Assembly (NCBI GenBank): GCA_902633975.1
Contig: CACPHX010000004.1
Span: 1-32,000, forward strand
Direction: 5' to 3'
Length of the DNA stretch: 32,000 nucleotides
From: an uncultured Marinoscillum sp.
GTDB taxonomy: Bacteria > Bacteroidota > Bacteroidia > Cytophagales > MED-G16
Both the position numbers and the translations under genes were made by a program. Positions 19,443 to 27,577 of the stretch are shown here, piece after piece. The notes under the pieces are model-generated. The model had not been told where the DNA came from, ran no database searches, and saw only the letters and a program-made list of their open reading frames with translations. Position 1 is the stretch's first letter. Each line of letters starts with the position of its first letter.

Positions 19443-20545
19443 ATTTCAAATGTGTTTAATATAGAATTTATTTCTAGCATGAGATCTCTTTTTTTTTGCC
19501 CAGGAGCAAATACATAACCTTCAATATAATATGCTCTTTTTTTATTTTTATCATAAATAACATAGGTTTTAAAAGGTCCTCCAGCAGATATATCACTTAA
19601 CTTCCAAAGACCAAATGCCTCAACACCAATATTATCCTTAAAAACTATATTTTGGTATTGAATTGGATAAACATCTTGAAGTGTCATATATACATTTTTA
19701 TTTTCCGAATCTTTCAAGTAGACTTTTGATATTTTGTCTCTTAATTGAACAATACTCTTATTCTCATCATTAAAAATATTATAAAAATTTGCCAATTTAT
19801 TTTTTTCATAATTCTCATAATACACGAATATATTTTTTTCATAATCCAATTCTAGCTGTCTCAACCAAAAAAAATTTCCATTTGAATCTTTAATGTTTTT
19901 TGCCAAATCGTATCCATATGGTATCTTGATTTTTATTGAATGATCTTCATAAATTTTATTTGATAAATTATTCTCTAATTTTTTGAAAATATCTCTACTA
20001 ACTCTTTTTTTAACTTCATCTTCAAAAAAATTTAATAGAAAATTTTGATTCTTATTTATTTTTGAAATTAATTGTTGCTCATTATTTCCAAATAAATAAA
20101 GAATTACTTGACCATTAGCATATTGATTTCTTCTAGTATAATAAAATAATGAAGTGTCATTCTCTATTCTTATAAGCGACTCTTCATTAAAATTCTTTTT
20201 TAAAATATCTGAATCAACACTTTTTCTATCAAGTGTAAAAGCAATTACTATATTTTTTGCATTCTTGAGAATACTATTAAAATTTCTTGGTTTAATGTAT
20301 CTCAAATCAAATTTTCTTTCTGGCTGTGGTAAACCTGAAACAAATGATCCATAAGTTTTAACTAAAGATCTTCCCACACCTCTTTGAAATGTTGCTGAAT
20401 CCATAACTATAAGCATCTCACTATTTTCTCCCGCAGCCTTTGGAAGAAATGATGTTCCAATATTTTGAGATTTTTCTTCAGTATTACATCCAAGTAATAA
20501 AAATAATAGAGTGAATATTTTAGAAATAAATCTTATTATAGCCAA
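19439..20545 (-). CDS. DUF4837-family lipoprotein
   Basis: Predicted lipoprotein of 368 aa with no assigned function. Residues 1-20 form a signal with lipobox LLLGC (Cys20). The DUF4837-like opening follows, LPKAAGENSEMLIVMDS near 34-50, and the protein later reads KLSDISAGGPFKTYVIYD near 314-331. No catalytic motif is apparent. Start is TTG 20545: only two codons separate it from an in-frame TAA, and no ATG lies ahead of the signal. It is the first gene of the probable ruvA-sprA-gcvH-vanZ-tonB-cargo operon and overlaps ruvA by 4 nt. The family name is from recognition of the N-terminal pattern; a link to T9SS is only positional. Confidence 0.8.
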   Translation of the reverse strand: MAIIRFISKIFTLLFLLLGCNTEEKSQNIGTSFLPKAAGENSEMLIVMDSATFQRGVGRSLVKTYGSFVSGLPQPERKFDLRYIKPRNFNSILKNAKNIVIAFTLDRKSVDSDILKKNFNEESLIRIENDTSLFYYTRRNQYANGQVILYLFGNNEQQLISKINKNQNFLLNFFEDEVKKRVSRDIFKKLENNLSNKIYEDHSIKIKIPYGYDLAKNIKDSNGNFFWLRQLELDYEKNIFVYYENYEKNKLANFYNIFNDENKSIVQLRDKISKVYLKDSENKNVYMTLQDVYPIQYQNIVFKDNIGVEAFGLWKLSDISAGGPFKTYVIYDKNKKRAYYIEGYVFAPGQKKRDLMLEINSILNTFEI

Positions 20546-20598
20546 CTTAATTTAATTTATTAAATAATAATATTAATTTTAGGTAAATAAATAATTAA
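20546..20598. promoter_or_regulatory. Divergent intergenic region, DUF4837-ruvA-sprA operon and TerB-like gene
   Basis: This 53-bp, almost pure A/T gap lies between two divergently transcribed starts (TTG 20545 minus, ATG 20599 plus). Promoters for the sprA operon and for the TerB-like gene must lie here or inside the facing coding regions. I cannot pick a confident TAnnTTTG element on either strand, and no operator-like palindrome stands out from the AT background. Confidence 0.35.
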
Positions 20599-21009
20599 AT
20601 GAGCAATAAACTACTAAATAAATCTATTACTTCATGTTTTGCAAAAATAGCAAGAGTTGACGGAAGTATAGGTCAAGAAGAAAAAGATATTATGAATTCA
20701 AGTAAAATTCTTGAAAAATATAGATCAGAGGATATAGATGTAATTGATACAAAAAACTTTTTTAATAATATTCAAAATGAATATGGAGAAGTAATTAAAA
20801 ATAACTTGTCTGAAGAAGAAAAAGAGGAGTTTATTTCTGACCTCGTAAATCTTATAAAATCAGATGATAAAGTTCATGAACATGAATTTTTTCTCCTTGG
20901 ACACGTGGCAAACTCAATCGGTTACAGCCCTGAGGGAGTAGCAGAAATAATTGAAAAAAAGGGCCTAAAGAGTAAATCTACAGGGTGGTTTTCCTGGCTA
21001 TTTGGATAG
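20599..21009 (+). CDS. TerB-like helical protein
   Basis: All-helical cytoplasmic protein of 136 aa resembling the TerB/DjlA-N fold. Two similar acidic helical segments are visible: FAKIARVDGSIGQEEKDIM near 14-32 and LVNLIKSDDKVHEHEFFLL near 83-101. These have the VDG/SDDKV plus E-E pattern typical of TerB domains, thought to bind a metal. The tail ends in WFSWLFG. It stands alone on the plus strand, divergent from the sprA operon, and its stop is one base from the tatA stop on the other strand. No other ter genes are present, so tellurite resistance is not implied. Family call moderate; function unknown. Confidence 0.7.
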   Translation: MSNKLLNKSITSCFAKIARVDGSIGQEEKDIMNSSKILEKYRSEDIDVIDTKNFFNNIQNEYGEVIKNNLSEEEKEEFISDLVNLIKSDDKVHEHEFFLLGHVANSIGYSPEGVAEIIEKKGLKSKSTGWFSWLFG

Positions 21010-21010
21010 G

Positions 21011-21214
21011 CTATTTTTTTTCTGCACTAGAATCAGACTCTTTTTCGATTTCTTTTTTAATTTCTCTAGATGCATCTTTAAACTCTCTTATACCCTTACC
21101 AAATCCCTTGAAAATCTCAGGGATTTTGTTGGCACCAAAGAAGATAACAACTATAAGACCAATTATAATCCATTCCCATCCTCCAGGCATTCCTAAACCA
21201 AATAATGTATTCAT
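21011..21214 (-). CDS. tatA: Sec-independent translocase subunit TatA/TatE
   Basis: Small pore-forming subunit of the twin-arginine system that exports folded proteins. The 67-aa protein has a short N-terminus, one membrane helix (about 13-27), the invariant Phe-Gly hinge at 26-27 (VIFFGANKIPEI), an amphipathic helix with GFGKGIREFKDA at 37-48, and a charged tail. ATG 21214 fits the family. It follows the EnvC-like gene after 31 nt. tatC is not in the window, so the partner must be encoded elsewhere. Confidence 0.95.
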   Translation of the reverse strand: MNTLFGLGMPGGWEWIIIGLIVVIFFGANKIPEIFKGFGKGIREFKDASREIKKEIEKESDSSAEKK

Positions 21215-21245
21215 AACTTAATTTTTAAATGTAAATATAGCAAAA

Positions 21246-22427
21246 TCATTTCTTGATAATCCAATTTTCTGGATTCAACTTAACATTATTTTTCCATACC
21301 TGAAATTGTAATTCGGTTGTTCCATCACTAGTTGTAACTAAATCACCTATTATGTCACCTGTATTTATTATTTGATTTTTCTCAATCTTCAGATTTTTTA
21401 GTTTCGCATAAAGCGTGAAATAATTACCATGATTAATTATTACTACATTATTCATTCCCGGTATAAAAGCTATTGTAGATACTTTTCCACTATAGATTGA
21501 GAATACTTTTGAATTTTTATTTGTTTGAATATCAATACCATCATTTTTTACTCTTATGTTTTTAATAACAGGATGAGGGTGTTCTCCAAATTTATTTGAA
21601 ATAAATCCAGAGGATATAGGCCATTTATGTTTTCCAATCAATGATTCGAATTCTGATGAAATTCTTTCAAAATCAATTATTTCATCCTCAGATCTTGTAA
21701 TTTCAGATTCTTTTCTAATTATTTCTCTTATTAATTCATCAAGCTTTCTTAATGCTTCTTTCCTATTCTGAATCTCACTTCTTAATTTATTTTGTCTATT
21801 ATTTAAATCATATATAATTTTTTTCTGACTCCTTTTCAGGTTTTGTAATTTTCTACTTTCAGACAATTCACTTTTTAATAAAATATTTTTATTTTCTTTT
21901 ACTCTATTTAAATTTTTCTCTTCAATAATTAAATTACTCCTTGCATCTTTAATTTCATCAATTTGATTTTTTCTGAATGAAGAATATTGAAATAAATAAT
22001 TCATCCTTCTAAACATTTGATTATAATTTTCAGAAGAAAAAATATAGCTAAGCTGTGTTAGAGATGACCTTGACTTATATGAATTGAAAACCATATCAGC
22101 ATATTCATTTTTTAAAACCAAAACATCATTGTTTAAAGAGGAAATAATACTTGATAATGATCTAATTTCTTTATTTTGAATATCAATATCAAATCTTAAT
22201 GATCTGATATGATTTTGTCTATTATTAATTTGTCTATTTAATGCATTAAGCCTTCCTATAGAAGCTACTTTTGAATTTTCAGTTTCTTTTAAAATATTTT
22301 CTGCTTCATTAATTTTTTGGATATTAAGATTTCTTTCTCTTTCCAAATCAGCCCTTGAATCTTGACTCTTTATATTATCAAAAAAAAAGAAAAATATTGA
22401 TAATAAACTAAATATTCTTAACAACAT
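21246..22427 (-). CDS. EnvC-like murein hydrolase activator (degenerate M23/LytM domain)
   Basis: Periplasmic protein of 393 aa, likely controlling cell-wall amidases during division. Layout: signal peptide 1-22, a long coiled coil of about 25-265 rich in Lys/Glu/Asn, then a LytM (peptidase M23) domain at about 268-393. The zinc site is broken: the His of HxxxD is Asn295 (Asp299 remains), the His after Tyr in the Y-x-H motif is Lys342, and the final HxH is Glu372-Leu-Gln374. This matches EnvC-type activators, which lack peptidase activity and turn on N-acetylmuramyl-L-alanine amidases. The start ATG overlaps the DUF4292 gene by 20 nt and tatA follows. Any peptidase activity would contradict the visible residues. 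Confidence 0.9.
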   Translation of the reverse strand: MLLRIFSLLSIFFFFFDNIKSQDSRADLERERNLNIQKINEAENILKETENSKVASIGRLNALNRQINNRQNHIRSLRFDIDIQNKEIRSLSSIISSLNNDVLVLKNEYADMVFNSYKSRSSLTQLSYIFSSENYNQMFRRMNYLFQYSSFRKNQIDEIKDARSNLIIEEKNLNRVKENKNILLKSELSESRKLQNLKRSQKKIIYDLNNRQNKLRSEIQNRKEALRKLDELIREIIRKESEITRSEDEIIDFERISSEFESLIGKHKWPISSGFISNKFGEHPHPVIKNIRVKNDGIDIQTNKNSKVFSIYSGKVSTIAFIPGMNNVVIINHGNYFTLYAKLKNLKIEKNQIINTGDIIGDLVTTSDGTTELQFQVWKNNVKLNPENWIIKK

Positions 22428-23175
22428 ACTTTGACGGAATACTGAATGGAAACTTTAGAGGCTTATTAGTTCTCTCTACCTCCCTATAATTAAAGTTTAT
22501 ATTATTAATTACTGGAACAGGAGAACCATCAAGGTAGCTTACAGAAGTAAAAAGATGCCTCCCTGGAAATAATATTTTACCTAGAGGCTTAAAATTTTCA
22601 TAATCAACGGTTAGTAGATAATTTGTAATCTCATCGAAAAGGATAAGTTTTTCAACTTTATATGTTTTGTTATTTACTAAATTTTGTGATTGAATAGATC
22701 CAGTTTGTTGTACTATTTTGAAATAATTACCCTCACTTACTAAGTTATCATCATTAGAAATATCATACAATAAATTACCAGTTAGTATAGCCTCAAGTTG
22801 TTCAAAATTTAACTTTATCTTAAATGTACTCTCAATTATATCAGGAGTAGATTTTATAACCTGTTTATTTACCCTGTCAATTATAATTATTTCTTCCTTA
22901 GTTACTAAACCCCTTGCTGCCTCAATACCCAAAGCAACCCTTACCGAAAACCAAATCTTCTTATCTTTTTCTATTCTAGTATTAAGTGTAGCATTAATTA
23001 ACTGGTTATCATTCTTGTATTGAAACTTTGACTTTGTTGATAAAAATTTATAATCAATTTCGTCAACAATAAAATCATCAATTTCAATTCTAGAGGATTC
23101 AGTAGGGATAAAATCTTTTTTACAAGATAACAGAGTTATTGAGAGAAATAGAATAGAAAAAATCTTCAAATTCAT
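22408..23175 (-). CDS. DUF4292-family lipoprotein
   Basis: Lipoprotein of 255 aa, function unknown. The signal ends in lipobox LLSC (Cys18), followed by Lys-Lys-Asp. The rest is beta-rich with stretches such as WFSVRVALGIEAARGLVT near 75-92 and KILFPGRHLFTSVSY near 200-214. DUF4292 proteins are thought to have a LolA/LolB-like half-barrel fold that may bind lipid, which is inference here. It overlaps the EnvC-like gene by 20 nt. I recall the same DUF4292, EnvC, TatA neighbourhood in other Bacteroidota, so an envelope role is likely. ATG 23175 gives a proper signal peptide. Confidence 0.82.
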   Translation of the reverse strand: MNLKIFSILFLSITLLSCKKDFIPTESSRIEIDDFIVDEIDYKFLSTKSKFQYKNDNQLINATLNTRIEKDKKIWFSVRVALGIEAARGLVTKEEIIIIDRVNKQVIKSTPDIIESTFKIKLNFEQLEAILTGNLLYDISNDDNLVSEGNYFKIVQQTGSIQSQNLVNNKTYKVEKLILFDEITNYLLTVDYENFKPLGKILFPGRHLFTSVSYLDGSPVPVINNINFNYREVERTNKPLKFPFSIPSKYVVKNI

Positions 23176-23211
23176 CTCGGTAAAAGTAATAATTAAAATT
23201 TATACCAAAAA

Positions 23212-24000
23212 TTATTTTCCTTTGAAAGAGGGGCATCTTTTTTCTTGAAATGCCTTGACTCCCTCCTTAAAATCATCGGTTCCACATAACCTTGAAAAGA
23301 TATTTATTTCTTGTTTAAAACCTTCTTCATCCTCTTTAAAAAAATTATTTACTGATTCCATAACACCTGCGACTGCCTCGGGAGCTTTTCTCTGAATAAT
23401 ATCTACCAATTGAGTAGCCTTTTTCATAGCAGCATCCTTGTCCTCAAGTACATAATTTACTAAGCCATAATTAAGAGCAGTTTCAGCATTGATCATCTCT
23501 GCAGTTAACATCATCTCTAATGCTCTTCCCTTGCCTATTATCTGGGGAAGCCTCTGAGTACCTCCATATCCAGGAATTGTACCGAGATTTATTTCAGGCT
23601 GTGAAAATTTAGCATTTTTTGTAGAAACTCTTATGTGACAACAAAGTGCTAATTCACATCCTCCTCCTAGCGCGTATCCATTTACTAAGGCAATAACAGG
23701 TATAGAAAAATTCTCAATTATGTTAAATAATTCATGTCCATTTAAAGAAAGTTCATTAGCGGTTTTCTCGTTAAGTTCTTTAAATTCTGATATATCAGCT
23801 CCAGCTACGAATGATTTATCACCAGAACCAGTAATTATAACACCATAAAAACCTTTGGTTGAATCATTAATATTCAAAAAACAATCTTTTAGCTCTTGAA
23901 TAGTTTTTTTATTTATTGCATTTAATTGATTAGGCCTATTTATTTCAATCAAATAGTAATTTTTTCCTTTAATAAAATTAATAAAATTATATTGACTCAT
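23212..24000 (-). CDS. Enoyl-CoA hydratase/isomerase (crotonase family)
   Basis: Adds water across the 2-enoyl-CoA double bond in fatty acid or butyryl-CoA pathways. The 262-aa length is standard. AGADISEF (66-73) forms the oxyanion-hole region. GGGCELAL carries Glu116 and FSQPEINLGTIPGYGGTQRL carries Glu136; these match the two catalytic Glu of true hydratases, with the usual 20-residue spacing. Hence hydratase is more likely than isomerase or another crotonase. Start ATG overlaps the threonine dehydrogenase stop by 4 nt (ATGA). Exact chain-length preference cannot be read from the sequence. It is followed after 36 nt by the DUF4292 gene. Confidence 0.93.
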   Translation of the reverse strand: MSQYNFINFIKGKNYYLIEINRPNQLNAINKKTIQELKDCFLNINDSTKGFYGVIITGSGDKSFVAGADISEFKELNEKTANELSLNGHELFNIIENFSIPVIALVNGYALGGGCELALCCHIRVSTKNAKFSQPEINLGTIPGYGGTQRLPQIIGKGRALEMMLTAEMINAETALNYGLVNYVLEDKDAAMKKATQLVDIIQRKAPEAVAGVMESVNNFFKEDEEGFKQEINIFSRLCGTDDFKEGVKAFQEKRCPSFKGK

Positions 24001-24929
24001 ATAAGTGCAAGTTTTGATAAGATATGATTTATTGTTTTTTTAAAGTCATATTTTGAATTCCAGTCCCAATCCTCACGAGCATAAGTATCATCGATTGTAT
24101 TTGGCCAGGAGTCTGCAATTGTTTGTCTGTAATCGGGAGCATAATCTGCTTGAAATTTATTATCTATTTTTTTTAACTCTTCTACAATCATTTTTGGTGA
24201 CATACTAAATGATGAAAGATTATAACTTGATTGAATTCTTAATTTCTTTTTCGAAGCCCTCATTAGTTTTATTATTCCGTCAATAGCATCATCAATATAA
24301 ATCATCGGTAGAGTTGTTTCTCTATCAAGGAAAGAAGTATATTTTTTTTTTGATTTAAAAGAATGAAAAATTTCAACAGCATAGTCTGTTGTCCCTCCAC
24401 CAGATAACGTATCATAACTCATAACACCTGGAAATCTTATGCTCCTTATATCAGTTCCATAAGTTTTGTTGTAATATTTACACCAATTCTCACCTGCAAG
24501 TTTACTTATACCATAAGAAGTTATTGGCTCTTTATCCGAAAACTGAGGAGTATCATTTTTAGGATTATTATTACCAAATACAGCGATAGAACTTGGCCAA
24601 AATACCTTCTCAATAATACCCTCCTTAGCAAGTTTTAACACGTTAAATAAAGAATTCATGTTAAGGTTCCATGTTCGCATTGGATCTTTCTCTCCCTTTG
24701 CTGATAAAATTGCTGCCAAATGATAAACTTCATTTATTTTATTATCATTTATAAATTTTTTTAAATCATCATACGAAAGGGCATCTACTTTAAAGTAATT
24801 TAAATCAGTCCTTGATTTTTCTTTTATATCACATAAAAAAAGACAATCAAAATCATCTCGATTTGATAATGCTTTTGATAGCTGAGAGCCGATTTGACCC
24901 TCGGATCCTACGATAAGAATTCTACTCAT
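23997..24929 (-). CDS. L-threonine 3-dehydrogenase, SDR type
   Basis: Oxidises L-threonine with NAD+ to 2-amino-3-ketobutyrate. The 310-aa protein is of the extended SDR (epimerase-like) type known from Bacteroidota, unrelated to the zinc-containing E. coli Tdh. Visible motifs: the NAD-binding glycine pattern VGSEGQIGSQL (7-17), HLAAILSAKGEKDP near 70-83, the active-site Ser in WPSSIAVFG (111-119), and catalytic Tyr139 and Lys143 in YGISK. FPGVMSYDTLSGGGTTDYAV near 168-187 is typical of this subfamily. It is divergent from kbl, the next enzyme in the pathway, across 63 bp, and overlaps the enoyl-CoA hydratase gene by 4 nt. ATG 24929 gives a start right at the Rossmann strand. Confidence 0.93.
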   Translation of the reverse strand: MSRILIVGSEGQIGSQLSKALSNRDDFDCLFLCDIKEKSRTDLNYFKVDALSYDDLKKFINDNKINEVYHLAAILSAKGEKDPMRTWNLNMNSLFNVLKLAKEGIIEKVFWPSSIAVFGNNNPKNDTPQFSDKEPITSYGISKLAGENWCKYYNKTYGTDIRSIRFPGVMSYDTLSGGGTTDYAVEIFHSFKSKKKYTSFLDRETTLPMIYIDDAIDGIIKLMRASKKKLRIQSSYNLSSFSMSPKMIVEELKKIDNKFQADYAPDYRQTIADSWPNTIDDTYAREDWDWNSKYDFKKTINHILSKLALI

Positions 24930-24992
24930 TTTGGGTTACAATTCAACAAATATTTAACTTATCTTTATAATGTAATCTAATAATTTTTAAGT
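24930..24992. promoter_or_regulatory. Divergent promoter region between threonine dehydrogenase and kbl
   Basis: A 63-bp AT-rich gap separates two divergent genes of one pathway, so shared control is plausible. On the plus strand TATCTTTA (24960-24967) matches the Bacteroidota TAnnTTTG box at seven of eight positions and overlaps a TATAAT at 24966-24971. A TTTG lies at 24930-24933, but the spacing is longer than usual. On the minus strand AATATTTG near the centre also matches at seven of eight. These are weak calls. Confidence 0.35.
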
Positions 24993-26180
24993 ATGTATAA
25001 TAAGTTTAAGGATCATCTTTTAGATGAAATTGAAAATACCAAGAAATCTGGTCTCTATAAAAGTGAAAGAATTATCAAATCACCTCAGAATTCTCTTATA
25101 GAAACATCAGAAAAAAAAGAAATAATTAATTTGTGCTCCAACAACTATCTTGGCCTATCTTCTCATCCTAAGGTAACTCAAGCAGCTAAAGACGCTATTG
25201 ATACTCATGGATTTGGAATGTCATCAGTACGATTTATCTGTGGCACTCAAGATATTCACAAAGAACTTGAAAATAAAATAAGCTCTTTTTTGGGTATGGA
25301 AGACACAATACTATATGCTGCAGCATTTGATGCTAATGGGGGTGTATTTGAACCATTATTTGGTCCAGAAGATGCTATAATATCAGATCAGTTAAATCAT
25401 GCCTCTATAATTGATGGAATAAGATTATGTAAAGCTCAAAGACACAGGTACCTTCATAACGACATGAATGATTTAGAGGAGAAACTAAAAGAAACATCTA
25501 ACTGCAGGGCTAGAATTATAGTCACAGATGGCGTATTTTCTATGGATGGAACAATTGCTCAGCTCGACAAGATATCCGAACTGGCAAATAAATATGATGC
25601 ACTAGTTATGAGTGATGAATGTCATTCCACTGGATTCATTGGTGAAAAGGGAAGAGGTGTACACGAGTTAAAGAATGTAATGGGAAAAATTGATATTATT
25701 ACAGGAACATTGGGAAAAGCTCTTGGTGGAGCCTCGGGTGGGTTTACTTCATCTAAAAAAGAAGTTATTGAAATTTTAAGGCAAAAATCAAGACCTTACC
25801 TTTTCTCAAATACATTAGCACCATCAATTGTTGGGGCTTCACTTAAAGTTTTTGAACTTATTGAAAAAGATAACTCCTTAATTAGGAACCTTCAAAAAAA
25901 CACAAAGTATTTCAGAGACAAAATGAAAAACTTAGGATTTGATATTGTTGAGGGCACTCACCCTATTGTTCCAATAATGTTATATGATGCTGTATTAGCA
26001 AAAAAGATGTCAGAAAGACTGCTAGAAAAGGATGTCTATGTTATAGGGTTTTATTTTCCCGTAGTACCTAAAAATCTTGCCAGAATAAGAGTACAAATAT
26101 CTGCAGGCCATACTATAGGACAACTAGAAAAAGCGATAAATTCATTTAAAGAAGTAGGAGAAGAATTAAAAATTATTTAA
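24993..26180 (+). CDS. kbl: 2-amino-3-ketobutyrate CoA ligase (glycine C-acetyltransferase)
   Basis: PLP enzyme that cleaves 2-amino-3-ketobutyrate with CoA to glycine and acetyl-CoA. The 395-aa length matches KBL. Seen: NLCSNNYLGLSSHP (46-59), FGMSSVRFICGTQDIHKELE (74-93), the PLP-binding DE-x-HSTGF (208-215), the Schiff-base Lys242 in TGTLGKALGGASGGF, and PVVPKNLARIRVQISAGHT near the C-terminus, typical of KBL rather than 8-amino-7-oxononanoate or 5-aminolevulinate synthases. The neighbour on the other strand is threonine dehydrogenase, which settles the function. Its 3' end overlaps the convergent folP gene by 8 nt. Confidence 0.95.
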   Translation: MYNKFKDHLLDEIENTKKSGLYKSERIIKSPQNSLIETSEKKEIINLCSNNYLGLSSHPKVTQAAKDAIDTHGFGMSSVRFICGTQDIHKELENKISSFLGMEDTILYAAAFDANGGVFEPLFGPEDAIISDQLNHASIIDGIRLCKAQRHRYLHNDMNDLEEKLKETSNCRARIIVTDGVFSMDGTIAQLDKISELANKYDALVMSDECHSTGFIGEKGRGVHELKNVMGKIDIITGTLGKALGGASGGFTSSKKEVIEILRQKSRPYLFSNTLAPSIVGASLKVFELIEKDNSLIRNLQKNTKYFRDKMKNLGFDIVEGTHPIVPIMLYDAVLAKKMSERLLEKDVYVIGFYFPVVPKNLARIRVQISAGHTIGQLEKAINSFKEVGEELKII

Positions 26181-26979
26181 TCAATAATTTATTTTCTTTT
26201 ACATCATGAACTCTGATAATATCAGCACCATTTTCTAGAGCTATTTTATTTAGCTCAAGAGTTCCTTCTAAAGTCTTATCTTCACCATATTTTTTTTTGA
26301 TAAAAGACTTTCTTGAAAGACCAGCCAACACCGGCAGTTCAAAAATCTGGAATAATTTCAAATTTCTAAGAAGCTCATAATTTTGCTCATAGTCTTTTGC
26401 AAAACCAAAACCCGGATCAATTATTATATCAACTACATCTAAATCATAGAGTAAATCAATTTTTTTCTTAAAATAATCCATTATATCTGGTATCAGTTTT
26501 TTATAATCTGTTTTATCCAGCATTGTCTTTGGTGTTCCTTTTATATGCATCAAAATATAAGGCATCTTTAATTCTGAAACAGTTTTAAACATATTTTTGT
26601 CATAATTACCTCCAGATATATCATTAATTATGTCAGCACCAGAATCAAATGCTTTTCTTATAATATCAGATCGAAAAGAATCAACAGAAATAATAATATT
26701 TTTATGTTTCGAAGATGAATATTCAATAATGTCTTTTATACGATCCCACTCTTCATCAGATGATATAACATCAGCTCCTGGTCTTGTTGAATATCCACCA
26801 ATATCTAGGATATCAACACCTTCTTCAACCATCTTGTCAACTCTTAATTTTGCTTGATCTAGATCATTATATTTTCCTCCATCAAAAAAGGAGTCTGGAG
26901 TCATGTTTACTATTCCCATTATCAGAGGTTTATCAAAATCGTGAAGTAACCCATTAATATTTATCGATCTTTTGAGCAT
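26173..26979 (-). CDS. folP: Dihydropteroate synthase
   Basis: Joins p-aminobenzoate to hydroxymethyl-dihydropterin diphosphate in folate synthesis; the target of sulfonamides. The 268-aa TIM barrel shows all the usual loops: MGIVNMTPDSFFDGG (21-35, Asn25), GGYSTRPGA (61-69), SVDSFR with Asp100, NDISGG (119-124), DPGFGFAKD with Asp188 and Lys195, LSRKS (221-225) and RVHD (256-259). All key residues are present, so it should be active. The start ATG 26979 is divergent from the DUF1599 gene over 52 bp. It ends head-on with kbl with an 8-nt overlap. Confidence 0.96.
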   Translation of the reverse strand: MLKRSININGLLHDFDKPLIMGIVNMTPDSFFDGGKYNDLDQAKLRVDKMVEEGVDILDIGGYSTRPGADVISSDEEWDRIKDIIEYSSSKHKNIIISVDSFRSDIIRKAFDSGADIINDISGGNYDKNMFKTVSELKMPYILMHIKGTPKTMLDKTDYKKLIPDIMDYFKKKIDLLYDLDVVDIIIDPGFGFAKDYEQNYELLRNLKLFQIFELPVLAGLSRKSFIKKKYGEDKTLEGTLELNKIALENGADIIRVHDVKENKLLIK

Positions 26980-27031
26980 ATTTTAATTAGTATTTAATTT
27001 CGATTTGATATTTTTGATAAAATATAATTTA

Positions 27032-27577
27032 TTGAACACAAGTACTAGAGAAAATTATAAAAAAATAATAGAAATCTGTAAAGACATCTATATAAAAAAA
27101 TCAAAAGATTATGGCTCGGCTTGGAGAATACTCAGAGTACCTTCCTTAACTGATCAAATATTTATAAAAGCCCAAAGAATTAGATCTATTCAAGAAAAAA
27201 ATGAAATGAAAATTAAAGAAAATATTGAAAATGAATATATAGGCATAATTAATTATTGTATTATGGCTATAATTCAACTGGAATATGATAAAGATAATAT
27301 AGATGTTGAAATTAATGAGCTAGAAAGGTTATATGATAAATACTCTAATGAAATAATGGATCTCTTATTAAATAAGAACCATGATTATAATGAAGCCTGG
27401 AAAGAGATGAGAATCAGTTCGATGACGGATATTATATTAATGAAACTCTACAGAACCAAACAAATCGAAAGCAATGAAGGAGAAACCTTAATTTCAGAAG
27501 GTGTGAAGGCTAATTACCAAGACATTGTTAACTACTCTGTATTTTGTTTAATTAAAATATTAATATTTAAAGAATGA
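27032..27577 (+). CDS. DUF1599 family protein (two tandem helical domains)
   Basis: Helical cytoplasmic protein of 181 aa, function not established. It is an internal duplication: KDYGSAWRILRVPSLTDQ (25-42) with FIKAQRIRSI, and HDYNEAWKEMRISSMTDI (117-134) with LMKLYRTKQI, each followed by a helix starting N-Y. The shared DY-x2-AW-x3-R-x2-S-x-TD pattern is the mark of DUF1599, which I recall being grouped with nucleotide-modification-associated domains. Start is uncertain: TTG 27032 gives an N-terminus like family members; TTG 27005 would add nine hydrophobic residues. No ATG is available. It overlaps the next gene by 4 nt (ATGA). This gene next to folP and a BT_3928 protein is a recurring Bacteroidota arrangement, from memory. 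Confidence 0.82.
   Translation: MNTSTRENYKKIIEICKDIYIKKSKDYGSAWRILRVPSLTDQIFIKAQRIRSIQEKNEMKIKENIENEYIGIINYCIMAIIQLEYDKDNIDVEINELERLYDKYSNEIMDLLLNKNHDYNEAWKEMRISSMTDIILMKLYRTKQIESNEGETLISEGVKANYQDIVNYSVFCLIKILIFKE

Noticed and set aside
20599..21009. Tellurite resistance function for the TerB-like protein.
   Set aside because: No other ter genes are nearby and single TerB-domain proteins have many contexts.
20998..21021. Small hairpin CTAT-TTGG-ATAG followed by eight T residues at the end of the TerB-like gene.
   Set aside because: Four base pairs are too weak for a confident terminator, and the sequence overlaps both coding ends.
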